DNA of 64,000 bases from Inia geoffrensis (taxonomy: Eukaryota; Chordata; Mammalia; Artiodactyla; Iniidae). A model generated the notes under the pieces. That model did not search any database. It saw only the letters and a list, made by a program, of their open reading frames with translations, and was not told the origin of the DNA. The position numbers and the translations under genes were made by a program. The stretch lies in NCBI GenBank assembly GCA_036417435.1, contig CM070914.1, forward strand, positions 868,001-932,000, in the 5' to 3' direction. Numbering within the stretch: the stretch's first letter is position 1; the number at the start of each line of letters is the position of its first letter. This document shows, in pieces, positions 48,295-60,694 of the stretch.

Positions 48295-49674
48295 CATGAG
48301 CCTCCTAGGTGTCTGTAAAATCATACTGCCATTTAAGATATGCAGAGCAGATTTCACATGCTCATGGAAAGTGCTGGACACCTCCGTTCCTACCCGCAAA
48401 TCAAAGCCTAACCTCCAGGCATGTGTTCATGCTGGGTGCGCATTAAGTGACGCAGCATGGTAAGATGCTAACTTTCTCCTGGAGCACAGTGACTTCACGT
48501 ACGAGGTCTTCTAAGTATTCAAGGCAGAGTGTTTTCTAATGGCAGCTGACCCTCAGGGCCATGACAAAGTCTTCCTGGGGACTTCGGACTCACCAGAAAT
48601 GTGGTCCTGACGGTGCTCCAGGACTCTAGAAATGTAGCTCTCCTCCCGGGACATGCGGTGTGCAGCCCGTCACTCGGCACGTACAGAGACACTCCGATGT
48701 ACAGACCAGTGGGCCTCCATGTGATTCAGCCTTCCCACAGGGCTCTGGAGGGACTTAGTGAACTTGGAGGAAAAATGATGCACAACCGCGGGCCCTAGGA
48801 TTCCTCAAAAGGGTACTTCCTTTAAAATAAATCCCAACAGCGATGAAGAACTCATGGAGACAGTTGCATGCCTCCCTTTTTGCACGGCTACTCAGGGTCT
48901 AATGTGGAGAAGTGTTCTCTCATTTTTTCACTTTAGTTGTAGATACTGTCATGCTCACCACCACCGAGGCCATGGAAGCACCTTGTTTGGACAGAGCCAA
49001 TTCATATTTTTCCCCGAAGCATTCTTACAGGGTTGAGAGACCTGTCAACAACAGAGAATGTCAGGTAGTTTCTAAGCAGCATGAATGGAGCCTTCAAATT
49101 GAGAAAACAAGTCTAGTTTCAGCAGGCCCCGATTTCCACAGGCACACTCATCATACATCCCTCGGGTTTCTAACAAGTCCAAAGGGAGGCAAGGTTACCC
49201 AGTGTTTTCATCCCTGAATCAACTTCTCAAAGTAGGGTTTTGTGCATCATGCGAACTGCCTCAACCAAGCAACAAACTTGCTACGTGTCGGGCCGTCTAA
49301 CTCTTCAAAAGTCTGCAGTACCACGGGAAGAGCAGGCCTTCAATTGCAGTCAGAACGCACGCTGACTCTCTCCCGGCTGCAGGGTGAGTTCAGGCAGGAG
49401 GTCGTACATGAAATGCGAATCCCAGCATTTCTCAGAGTGCAGCTCAGACTAGGGAAATGGGTAAAATTATGACGGCCGGAGGCTCTGCCAGAACTGTGTT
49501 CCCGAACCTCTGTGAGTGCTTGCGTTCTTAATCTGCTCCAAAACAGAGTGCAGTGCGTTTCCCTACACTCGTCATACACAGAGTGGCTCCAAAGGGCTAC
49601 CGGACGGAATGTTGCTCAGCAGACTCAGGTGGGCCTGGGAGTCCGTAGTGTACCTGGCAGTAACAGGATGCCCA
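48295..49674 (+). repeat. Satellite unit 36 (B type Ia)
   Basis: 1,380 bp. A copies unit 30 (GAGACACTCCGATG). The later part of B and C copy unit 33, 4,139 bp upstream. A clear mosaic. Confidence 0.95.
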
Positions 49675-51039
49675 CATGAGCCTCCTAGGTGTCTGTAAAA
49701 TCATACTGCCATTTAAGATATGCAGAGCAGAGGTCACATACTCATGGAAAGTGCTGGGCACCTCCGTTTCAACATGCAAATCAAGGCCTAACCTCCCGGC
49801 ATGTGTTCATGCTGGGTGCCCCTTTAGTGACGCAGCATCGTAAGATGCTGACTTTCTCCTGGAGCACAGTGACTTCACGTACGAGGTCTTCTAAGTATTC
49901 AAGGCAGAGTGTTTTCTCATGGCAGCTCACCCTCAGGGCCATGACAAAGACTTCCTGGGGACTTCGGGATCACCAGAAATGTGGTCCTGACTGTGCTCCA
50001 GGACTCTGGAAATGTAGCTCTCCTCCCGGGACATGCGGTGTGCAGCCCGTCACTCAGCACATACAGAGGCCCTCCGATGTACAAACCAGTGGGCCTCCAT
50101 GTGGTTCAGCCTTCCCACAGGGCTCTGGAGGTACTCAGTGAACTTGGAGGAAAAATGATGCACAACCGAGGGCCCTAGGGGTCCTCAAAAGGGTACTGCC
50201 TTTAAAATAAATCCTAACAGTGATGAAGAACTCATGGACACAGCTGCATGTGTCCGTTTCTGCACGGCGACTCAGGGCCTAACGTGGAGACGTGTTCTCT
50301 CACTGAGTTTCCCTTTAGCTCTAGAGCTTGTCACCCTCACCACCGCCGCCATGGAAACTCCTGCTTTAGACAGAGCCAACTCATATTTTTCACCAAAGCA
50401 TTCTTCCAGGGTTGAGAGGCCTGTCAACAGCAGAGAATGTCAGGTAGCTTCTAGGCAGCCTGAATGGAGCCGTCAAAATGGGAAAGCCAGGCTACTTCCA
50501 GCAGGTCCCCGTTTCCACGGGCACACTCATCATACGTCCGTGGGGTGTCTAGGAAGTCAAAACGGACACAAGGTTACCCAGTATTTCCTTCCCTGAATCT
50601 ACTTCTCGAAGTAGGGTTTTGTGCATCATGCGAACTGCCTCAACCAAGCAACGCACTTGGTATGTGTGGGGCCGTCTGACTCTTCAAAAGTCTGCAGTGC
50701 CACGGGAAGAGCAGACCTGAAATTGCAGTCAGAACGCACGCTGACTCTCTCCTGGCGCCAGGGTGAGTTCAGGCAGGAGGTCGTACATGGAATGCGGATC
50801 CCAGGGTTTCTCTGAGTGCAGCTCAGACTAGGGTAATGGGTAATATTTCGACGGCCTGAGGGACGTGCCAGAACGGTGTTCCTGAACCTCTGTGAGTGCT
50901 GGGGTACTTAAGCTGCTCCCAAACAGAGTGCAGTGCGTTTCCCTACACTCAGCATACACAGAGTGGCTCCAAAGGGCTACGGGACTGGATGTTGCTCAAC
51001 AGACACAGGTGGGCCTGGGAGTACTTAGTGTACCTGGCA
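49089..51039 (+). repeat. Block shared with 44,950-46,900
   Basis: Second copy of the preceding block, in units 36 and 37, at a 4,139-bp offset. Borders are approximate. Confidence 0.8.
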
Positions 51040-51054
51040 GTAACAGGATGCCCA
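49675..51054 (+). repeat. Satellite unit 37 (B type II, last)
   Basis: 1,380 bp. Near copy of unit 34. Last type II B subunit and last ATGCAAAT octamer in the window. Confidence 0.95.
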
Positions 51055-52435
51055 CATGAGCCTCCTAGGTGTCTGTAAAATCATACTGCCATTTAAGATA
51101 TGCAGAGCAGAGGTCACATGCTCATGGAAAGTGCTGGACACCTCCGTTCCTACACGCAAATCAAAGCCTAACCTCCAGGAATGTGTTCATGCTGGGTGCG
51201 CATTAAGTGACGCAGCATGGTAAGATGCTGACTTTCTCCTGGAGCACAGTGACTTCACGTACGAGGTCTTCTAAGTGTTCAAGGCAGAGTGTTTTCTCAT
51301 GGCAGCTCACGCTCAGGGCCATGACAAAGACTTCCTTGGGACTTTGGACTCACCAGAAATGTGGTCCTGACGGTGCTCCAGGACTCTGGAAATGTAGCTC
51401 TCCTCCCGGGACATGCGGTGTGCAGCCCGTCACTCGGCACGTACAGAGGCCCTCCGATGTACAGACCAGTGGGCCTCCATGTGATTCAGCCTTCCCACAG
51501 GGCTCTGGAGGTACTCAGTGAACTTGGAGGAAAAATGATGCACAACCGAGGTCCCTAGGAGTCCTCAAAAGGGTACTTCCTTTAAAATAAATCCCAACAG
51601 CGATGAAGAACACATGGAGACAGTAGCATGACTCCCTTTTTTCACGGCTACTCAGGGTCTAACGTGGAGACGTGTTCTCTCATTGTTTCACTTTAGTTCT
51701 AGAGACTGTAATGCTCACCACCACCGAGGCCATGGAAGCACCTTGTTTGGACAGAGCCAATTCATATTTTTCCCCAAAGCATTCTTACAGGGTTGAGAGG
51801 CCTGTCAATAGCACAGAATGTCAGGTAGTTTCTAGGCAGCATGAATGGAGCCTTCAAATTGAGAAAACAAGTCTAGTTCCAGCAGGCCCCGATTTCCACG
51901 GGCACACTCATCCTACGTCCCTCGGCTTTCTAACAAGTCCAAAGGGAGACAAGGTTACCCAGTGTTTCCTTCCCTGAATCAACTTGTCGAAGTAGGGTTT
52001 TGTGCATCATGCGAACTGCCTCAACCAAGCAACGCACTTGGTATGTGTGGAGCCGTCTGACTCTTCAAAAGTCTGCAGTGCCACGGGAAGAGCAGGCCTG
52101 AAATTGCAGTCAGAACGCACGCTGACTCTCTCCCGGCGCCAGGGGGAGTTCAGGCAGGAGGTCGTACATGGAATGCGAAGCCCAGGGTTTCTCTGAGTGC
52201 AGCTCAGACTAGGGTAATGGGTAAAATTTCGACGGCCTGAGGGACGTGCCAGAACGGTGTTCCTGAACCTCTGTGAGTGCTGGGGTACTTAAGCTGCTCC
52301 AAAACAGAGTGCAGTGTGTTTCCCTACACTCAGCATACGCAGAGTGGCTCCAAAGGGCTACGGGACTGGATGTTGCTCAACAGACACAGGTGGGCCTGGG
52401 AGTACTTAGTGTACCTGGCAGTAACAGGATGCCCA
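51055..52435 (+). repeat. Satellite unit 38 (B type Ia)
   Basis: 1,381 bp. Starts the zone where every unit is beta A and type Ia B. ACGCAAATCAAAGCC. C has CCCGGCGCCAGGGGGAG. Confidence 0.95.
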
Positions 52436-53815
52436 CATGAGCCTCCTAGGTGTCTGAAAAATCATACTGCCAGTTAAGATATGCAGAGCAGATGTCACAT
52501 GCTCATGGAAAGTGCTGGACACCTCCGTTCCTACAAGCAAATCAAAGCCTAACCTCCAGGCATGTGTTCATGCTGGGTGCGCATTAAGTGACGCAGCATG
52601 GTAAGATGCTGACTTTCTCCTGGAGCACACTGACTTCACGTACGAGGTCTTCTAAGTATTCAAGGCAGAGTGTTTTCTCATGGCAGCTCACCCTCAGGGC
52701 CATGACAAAGACTTCCTGGGGACTTCGGATTCACCAGAAATATGGTCCTGACGGTGCTCCAGGACTCTGGAAATGTAGCTCTCCTCCCGGGACATGTGGT
52801 GTGCAGCCCGTCACTCGGCACGTACAGAGACCCTCCGATGTACAGACCAGTGGGCCTCCATGTGGCTCAGCCTTCCCACAGGGCTCTGGAGGTACTCAGT
52901 GAACTTGGAGCAAAAATGATGCACAACCGAGGGCCCAGGAGTCCTCCAAAGGGTCCTTCCTTTAACATAAATCCAAACAGCGATGAAGAACTCATGGAGA
53001 CAGTTGCATGCTTCCCTTTTTACACGGCTACTCAGGGTCTAACGTGGAGAAGTGTTCTTTCATTTTTTCACTTTAGTTGTAGAGACTGTCATGCTCACCA
53101 CCACCGAGGCCATGGAAGCACCTTGTTTGGACAGAGCCAATTCATATTTTTCCCCGAAGCATTCTTACAGGGTTGAGAGGCCTGTCAATAGCACAGAATG
53201 TCAGGTAGTTTCTAGGCAGCATGAATGGAGCCTTCAAATTGAGAAAACAAGTCTAGTTCCAGCAGGCCCTGATTTCCACGGGTACACTCATCATACGTCC
53301 CTCGGTTTTCCAACAAGTCCAAAGGGGGACAAGGTTACCCAGTGTTTCCTTCCCTGAATCAACTTCTCGAAGTAGGGTTTTGTGCATCATGCGAACTGCC
53401 TCAACCAAGCAACGCACTTGGTATGTGTGGGGCCGTCTGACTCTTCAAAAGTCTGCAGTGCCACGGGAAGAGCAGGCCTGAAATTGCAGTCAGAACGCAC
53501 GCTGACTCTCTCCTGGAGCAAGGGTGAGTTCAGGCAGGAGGTCGTACATGGAATGCGAAGCCCAGGGTTTCTCTGAGTGCAGCTCAGACTAGGGTAATGG
53601 GTAAAATTTCGACGGCCTGAGGGACGTGCCAGAACGGTGTTCCTGAACCTCTGTGAGTGCTGGTGTACTTAAGCTGTTCCAAAACAGAGTGCAGTGCGTT
53701 TCCCTACACTCAGCATACACAGAGTGGCTCCAAAGGGCTACAGGACTGGATGTTGCTCAACAGACACAGGTGGGCCTGGGAGTACTTAGTGTACCTGGCA
53801 GTAACAGGATGCCCA
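52436..53815 (+). repeat. Satellite unit 39 (B type Ia)
   Basis: 1,380 bp. AAGCAAAT. From about 52,880 it begins the first copy of the 4,127-bp duplication. B has GTTGTAGAGACTG and C has CTGGAGCAAGGG. Confidence 0.95.
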
Positions 53816-55195
53816 CATGAGCCTCCTAGGTGTCTGTAAAATCATACTGCCATTTAAGATATGCAGAGCAGATGTCACATGCTCATGGAAAGTGCTGGAC
53901 ACCTCCGTTCCTACAAGCAAATCAAAGCCTAACCTCCAGGCATGTGTTCATGCTGCGTGCGCATTAAGTGACGCAGCATGGTAAGATGCTGACTTTCTCC
54001 TGGAGCACAGTGACTTCACGTAAGAGATCTTCTAATTATTCAAGGCAGAGTGTTTTCTCATGGCAGCTCACCCTCAGGGCCATGACAAAGACTTCCTGGG
54101 GACTTCGGACTCACCAGAAATGTGGTCCTGACGGTGCTCCAGGACTCTAGAAATTTAGCTCTCCTCCCGGGACATGCGGTGTGCAGCCCGTCACTGGGCA
54201 CATACAGAGGCCCTCCGATGTACAGAGCAGTGAGCCTCCATGTGGTTCAGCTTTCCCACAGGGCTCTGGAGGGACTCAGTGAACTTGGAGGAAAAATGAT
54301 GCACAACCGAGGACCCTAGGAGTCCTCAAAAGGGTACTTCCTTTAAAATAAATCCCAACAGCGATGAAGAACTCATGGAGACAGTTGCATGCCTCCCTTT
54401 TTGCACGGCTACTCAGGGCCTAACCTGGAGACGAGTTCTCTCATTGCTTCACTTTAGTTCTAGAGACTGTCATGCTCACCACCACCGAGGCCATGGAAGC
54501 AGATTGTTTGAACAGAGCCATTTCATATTTTTCCCCGAAGCATTTTTCAGAGTTCAGAGGCCTGTCAACAGCAGAGAATGTCAGGTAGTTTCTAGGCAGC
54601 ATGAATGGAGCCTTAAAATTGAGAAAACAAGTCGAGTTCCAGCAGGCCCCTATTTCCACGGGCACACTCATCATACGTCCCTCGGGTTTCTAACAAGTCC
54701 AAAGGGGGACATGGTTACCCAGTATTTCCTTCACTGAATCAACTTCTCGAAGTAGGGTTTTGTGCATCATGCGAACTGCCTCAAGCAAGCAACGCACTTG
54801 GTATGTGTGGGGCCGTCTGACTCTTCAAAAGTCTGCAGTGCCACGGGAAGAGCAGGCCTGAAATTGCAGTCAGAACGCACGCTGACACTCTCCTGGCGCC
54901 AGGGTGAGTTCAGGCAGGAGGTCGTACATGGAATGCGAAGCCCAGGGTTTCTCTGAATGCAGCTCAGACTAGGGTAATGGGTAAAATTTCGACGGCCTGA
55001 GGGACGTGCCAGAACGGTGTTCCTGAACCTCTGTGAGTGCTGGGGTACTTAAGCTGCTCCAAAACAGAGTGCAGTGCGTTTCCCTACACTCAGCATACAC
55101 AGAGTGGCTCCAAAGGGCTACGGGACTGGATGTTGCTTAACAGACACAGGTGAGCCTGGGAGTACTTAGTGTACCTGGCAGTAACAGGATGCCCA
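53816..55195 (+). repeat. Satellite unit 40 (B type Ia)
   Basis: 1,380 bp. Marked by AAGAGATCTTCTAATTATTC in A and by TTTTTCAGAGTTCAGAGG in B, which removes the left arm match of the near-palindrome. Unit 43 is its near-identical copy. Confidence 0.95.
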
Positions 55196-56567
55196 CATGA
55201 GCCTCCTAGGTGTCTGTAAAATCATACTGCCATTTAAGATATGAAGAGCAGAGGTCACATGCTCATGGAAAGTGCTGGACACCTCCATTCCTACACGCAA
55301 ATCAAAGCCTCCAGGCATGTGTTCATGCTGGGTGCGCATTGACACAGCATGGTAAGATGCTGACTTTCTCCTGGAGCACACTGACTTCACGTACGAGGTC
55401 TTCTAAGTATTCAAGGCAGAGTGTTTTCTCATGGCAGCTCACCCTCAGGGCCATGACAAAGACTTCCTGGGGACTTCGGACTCACCAGAAATGTGGTCCT
55501 GACGGTGCTCCAGGACTCTGGAAATGTAGCTCTCCTCCCGGGACATGCGGTGTGCAGCCCGTCACTCGGCACATACAGAGGCCCTCCGATGTACAGACCA
55601 GTGGGCCTCCATGTGGTTCAGCCTTCCCACAGGGCTCTGGAGGTACTCAGTGAGCTTGGAGGAAAAATGATGCACAACCGAGGGCCCTAGGAGTCCTCAA
55701 AAGGGTCCTTCCTTTAAAATAAATCCCAACAGCGATGAAGAACTCATGGAGACAGTTGCATGCTTCCCTTTTTACACGGCTACTCAGGGTCTAACGTGGA
55801 GACGTGTTCTCTCATTGTTTCACTTTAGTTCTAGAGACTGTCATGCTCACCACCACCGAGGCCATGGAAGCACCTTGTTTGGACAGAGCCAATTCATATT
55901 TTTCCCCGAAGCATTCTTACAGGGTTGAGAGGCCTGTCAACAGCACAGAATGTCAGGTAGTTTCTAGGCAGCATGAATGGAGCCTTCAAATTGAGAAAAC
56001 AAGTCTAGTTCCAGCAGGCCCCGATTTCCACGGGCACACTCATCCTACGTCCCTCAGTTTTATAACAAGTCCAAAGGGAGACAAGGTTACCCAGTGTTTC
56101 CTTCCCTGAATCAACTTGTCGAAGTAGGGTTTTGTGCATCATGCGAACTCTCTCATCCGAGCAACGCACTTGGTATGTGCGGAGCCGTCTGACTCTTCAA
56201 AAGTCTGCAGTGCCACGGGAAGAGCAGGCCTGAAATTGCAGTCAGAACGCACGCTGACTCTCTCCCGGCGCCAGGGTGAGTTCAGGCAGGAGGTCGTACA
56301 TGGAATGCGAAGCCCAGGGTTTCTCTGAGTGCAGCTCAGACTAGGGTAATGGGTAAAATTTCGACGGCCTGAGGGACGTGCCAGAACGGTGTTCCTGAAC
56401 CTCTGTGAGTGCTGGGGTACTTAAGCTGCTCCAAAACAGAGTGCAGTGCGTTTCCCTACACTCAGCATACACAGAGTGGCTCCAAAGGGCTACGGGACTG
56501 GATGTTGCTCAACAGACACAGGTGGGCCTGGGAGTACTTAGTGTACCTGGCAGTAACAGGATGCCCA
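55196..56567 (+). repeat. Satellite unit 41 (B type Ia)
   Basis: 1,372 bp, the shortest class. A has lost 5 bp (CAAAGCCTCCAGG) and a few more at GCGCATTGACACAG. Unit 44 shares both losses. Confidence 0.95.
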
Positions 56568-57942
56568 CATGAGCCTCCTAGGTGTCTGTAAAATCATACT
56601 GCCATTTAAAATATGCAGAGCAGAGGTCACATGCTCATGGAAAGTGCTGGACACCTCCATTCCTACACGCAAATCAAAGCCTCCAGGCATGTGTTCATGC
56701 TGGGTGCGCATTAAGTGACACAGCATGGTAAGATGCTGTCTTTCTCCTGCAGCACAGTGACTTCACGTACGAGGTCTTCTAAGTATTCAAGGCAGAGTGT
56801 TTTCTCATGGCAGCTCACCCTCAGGGCCATGACAAAGACTTCCTAGGGACTTCGGACTCACCAGAAATGTGGTCCTGATGGTGCTCCAGGACTCTGGAAA
56901 TGTAGCTGTCCTCCCGGGACATGCGGTGTGCAGCCCGTCACTCGGCACATACAGAGGCCCTCCGATGTACAGACCAGTGGGCCTCCATGTGGCTCAGCCT
57001 TCCCAAAGGGCTCTGGAGGTACTCAGTGAACTTGGAGCAAAAATGATGCACAACCGAGGGCCCAGGAGTCCTCCAAAGGGTCCTTCCTTTAACATAAATC
57101 CTAACAGCGATGAAGAACTCATGGAGACAGTTGCATGCTTCCCTTTTTACACGGCTACTCAGGGTCTAACGTGGAGAAGTGTTCTTTCATTTTTTCACTT
57201 TAGTTGTAGAGACTGTCATGCTCACCACCACCGAGGCCATGGAAGCACCTTGTTTGGACAGAGCCAATTCATATTTTTCCCCGAAGCATTCTTACAGGGT
57301 TGAGAGGCCTGTCAATAGCACAGAATGTCAGGTAGTTTCTAGGCAGCATGAATGGAGCCTTCAAATTGAGAAAACAAGTCTAGTTCCAGCAGGCCCTGAT
57401 TTCCACGGGTACACTCATCATACGTCCCTCGGTTTTCCAACAAGTCCAAAGGGGGACAAGGTTACCCAGTGTTTCCTTCCCTGAATCAACTTCTCGAAGT
57501 AGGGTTTTGTGCATCATGCGAACTGCCTCAACCAAGCAACGCACTTGGTATGTGTGGGGCCGTCTGACTCTTCAAAAGTCTGCAGTGCCACGGGAAGAGC
57601 AGGCCTGAAATTGCAGTCAGAACGCACGCTGACTCTCTCCTGGAGCAAGGGTGAGTTCAGGCAGGAGGTCGTACATGGAATGAGAAGCCCAGGGTTTCTC
57701 TGAGTGCAGCTGAGACTAGGGTAATGGGTAATATTTCGACGGCCTGAGGGACGTGCCAGAACGGTGTTCCTGAACCTCTGTGAGTGCTGGTGTACTTAAG
57801 CTGTTCCAAAACAGAGTGCAGTGCGTTTCCCTACACTCAGCATACACAGAGTGGCTCCAAAGGGCTACAGGACTGGATGTTGCTCAACAGACACAGGTGG
57901 GCCTGGGAGTACTTAGTGTACCTGGCAGTAACAGGATGCCCA
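56568..57942 (+). repeat. Satellite unit 42 (B type Ia)
   Basis: 1,375 bp. Contains the duplication junction: up to about 57,007 it matches unit 45, after that it matches unit 39. It carries the 5-bp loss in A. Confidence 0.95.
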
Positions 57943-59322
57943 CATGAGCCTCCTAGGTGTCTGTAAAATCATACTGCCATTTAAGATATGCAGAGCAGAT
58001 GTCACATGCTCATGGAAAGTGCTGGACACCTCCGTTCCTACAAGCAAATCAAAGCCTAACCTCCAGGCATGTGTTCATGCTGCGTGCGCATTAAGTGACG
58101 CAGCATGGTAAGATGCTGACTTTCTCCTGGAGCACAGTGACTTCACGTAAGAGATCTTCTAATTATTCAAGGCAGAGTGTTTTCTCATGGCAGCTCACCC
58201 TCAGGGCCATGACAAAGACTTCCTGGGGACTTCGGACTCACCAGAAATGTGGTCCTGACGGTGCTCCAGGACTCTAGAAATTTAGCTCTCCTCCCGGGAC
58301 ATGCGGTGTGCAGCCCGTCAGTGGGCACATACAGAGGCCCTCCGATGTACAGAGCAGTGAGCCTCCATGTGGTTCAGCTTTCCCACAGGGCTCTGGAGGG
58401 ACTCAGTGAACTTGGAGGAAAAATGATGCACAACCGAGGACCCTAGGAGTCCTCAAAAGGGTACTTCCTTTAAAATAAATCCCAACAGCGATGAAGAACT
58501 CATGGAGACAGTTGCATGCCTCCCTTTTTGCACGGCTACTCAGGGCCTAACCTGGAGACGAGTTCTCTCATTGCTTCACTTTAGTTCTAGAGACTGTCAT
58601 GCTCACCACCACCGAGGCCATGGAAGCAGATTGTTTGAACAGAGCCATTTCATATTTTTCCCCGAAGCATTTTTCAGAGTTCAGAGGCCTGTCAACAGCA
58701 GAGAATGTCAGGTAGTTTCTAGGCAGCATGAATGGAGCCTTAAAATTGAGAAAACAAGTCGAGTTCCAGCAGGCCCCTATTTCCACGGGCACACTCATCA
58801 TACGTCCCTCGGGTTTCTAACAAGTCCAAAGGGGGACATGGTTACCCAGTATTTCCTTCACTGAATCAACTTCTCGAAGTAGGGTTTTGTGCATCATGCG
58901 AACTGCCTCAAGCAAGCAACGCACTTGGTATGTGTGGGGCCGTCTGACTCTTCAAAAGTCTGCAGTGCCACGGGAAGAGCAGGCCTGAAATTGCAGTCAG
59001 AACGCACGCTGACACTCTCCTGGCGCCAGGGTGAGTTCAGGCAGGAGGTCGTACATGGAATGCGAAGCCCAGGGTTTCTCTGAATGCAGCTCAGACTAGG
59101 GTAATGGGTAAAATTTCGACGGCCTGAGGGACGTGCCAGAACGGTGTTCCTGAACCTCTGTGAGTGCTGGGGTACTTAAGCTGCTCCAAAACAGAGTGCA
59201 GTGCGTTTCCCTACACTCAGCATACACAGAGTGGCTCCAAAGGCCTACGGGACTGGATGTTGCTTAACAGACACAGGTGAGCCTGGGAGTACTTAGTGTA
59301 CCTGGCAGTAACAGGATGCCCA
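57943..59322 (+). repeat. Satellite unit 43 (B type Ia)
   Basis: 1,380 bp. Near-identical to unit 40; one difference seen is CAGTGGGCAC in place of CACTGGGCAC. Confidence 0.95.
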
Positions 59323-60694
59323 CATGAGCCTCCTAGGTGTCTGTAAAATCATACTGCCATTTAAGATATGAAGAGCAGAGGTCACATGCTCATGGAAAGT
59401 GCTGGACACCTCCATTCCTACACGCAAATCAAAGCCTCCAGGCATGTGTTCATGCTGGGTGCGCATTGACACAGCATGGTAAGATGCTGACTTTCTCCTG
59501 GAGCACACTGACTTCACGTACGAGGTCTTCTAAGTATTCAAGGCAGAGTGTTTTCTCATGGCAGCTCACCCTCAGGGCCATGACAAAGACTTCCTGGGGA
59601 CTTCGGACTCACCAGAAATGTGGTCCTGACGGTGCTCCAGGACTCTGGAAATGTAGCTCTCCTCCCGGGACATGCGGTGTGCAGCCCGTCACTCGGCACA
59701 TACAGAGGCCCTCCGATGTACAGACCAGTGGGCCTCCATGTGGTTCAGCCTTCCCACAGGGCTCTGGAGGTACTCAGTGAGCTTGGAGGAAAAATGATGC
59801 ACAACCGAGGGCCCTAGGAGTCCTCAAAAGGGTCCTTCCTTTAAAATAAATCCCAACAGCGATGAAGAACTCATGGAGACAGTTGCATGCTTCCCTTTTT
59901 ACACGGCTACTCAGGGTCTAACGTGGAGACGTGTTCTCTCATTGTTTCACTTTAGTTCTAGAGACTGTCATGCTCACCACCACCGAGGCCATGGAAGCAC
60001 CTTGTTTGGACAGAGCCAATTCATATTTTTCCCCGAAGCATTCTTACAGGGTTGAGAGGCCTGTCAACAGCACAGAATGTCAGGTAGTTTCTAGGCAGCA
60101 TGAATGGAGCCTTCAAATTGAGAAAACAAGTCTAGTTCCAGCAGGCCCCGATTTCCACGGGCACACTCATCCTACGTCCCTCAGTTTTATAACAAGTCCA
60201 AAGGGAGACAAGGTTACCCAGTGTTTCCTTCCCTGAATCAACTTGTCGAAGTAGGGTTTTGTGCATCATGCGAACTCTCTCATCCGAGCAACGCACTTGG
60301 TATGTGCGGAGCCGTCTGACTCTTCAAAAGTCTGCAGTGCCACGGGAAGAGCAGGCCTGAAATTGCAGTCAGAACGCACGCTGACTCTCTCCCGGCGCCA
60401 GGGTGAGTTCAGGCAGGAGGTCGTACATGGAATGCGAAGCCCAGGGTTTCTCTGAGTGCAGCTCAGACTAGGGTAATGGGTAAAATTTCGACGGCCTGAG
60501 GGACGTGCCAGAACGGTGTTCCTGAACCTCTGTGAGTGCTGGGGTACTTAAGCTGCTCCAAAACAGAGTGCAGTGCGTTTCCCTACACTCAGCATACACA
60601 GAGTGGCTCCAAAGGGCTACGGGACTGGATGTTGCTCAACAGACACAGGTGGGCCTGGGAGTACTTAGTGTACCTGGCAGTAACAGGATGCCCA
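59323..60694 (+). repeat. Satellite unit 44 (B type Ia)
   Basis: 1,372 bp. Copy of unit 41; I saw no difference between them on reading. Confidence 0.95.

Larger units (their letters stand above)
52880..57006 (+). repeat. 4,127-bp three-unit repeat, copy 1
   Basis: Spans most of unit 39 to the A subunit of unit 42. The same sequence follows directly as copy 2. By reading I found six mismatches and no indel between copies, far closer than any other pair of units here. The junction lies in the stretch of identity around 57,007-57,057. Probably a recent unequal exchange; an assembly duplication is the alternative. Confidence 0.9.
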
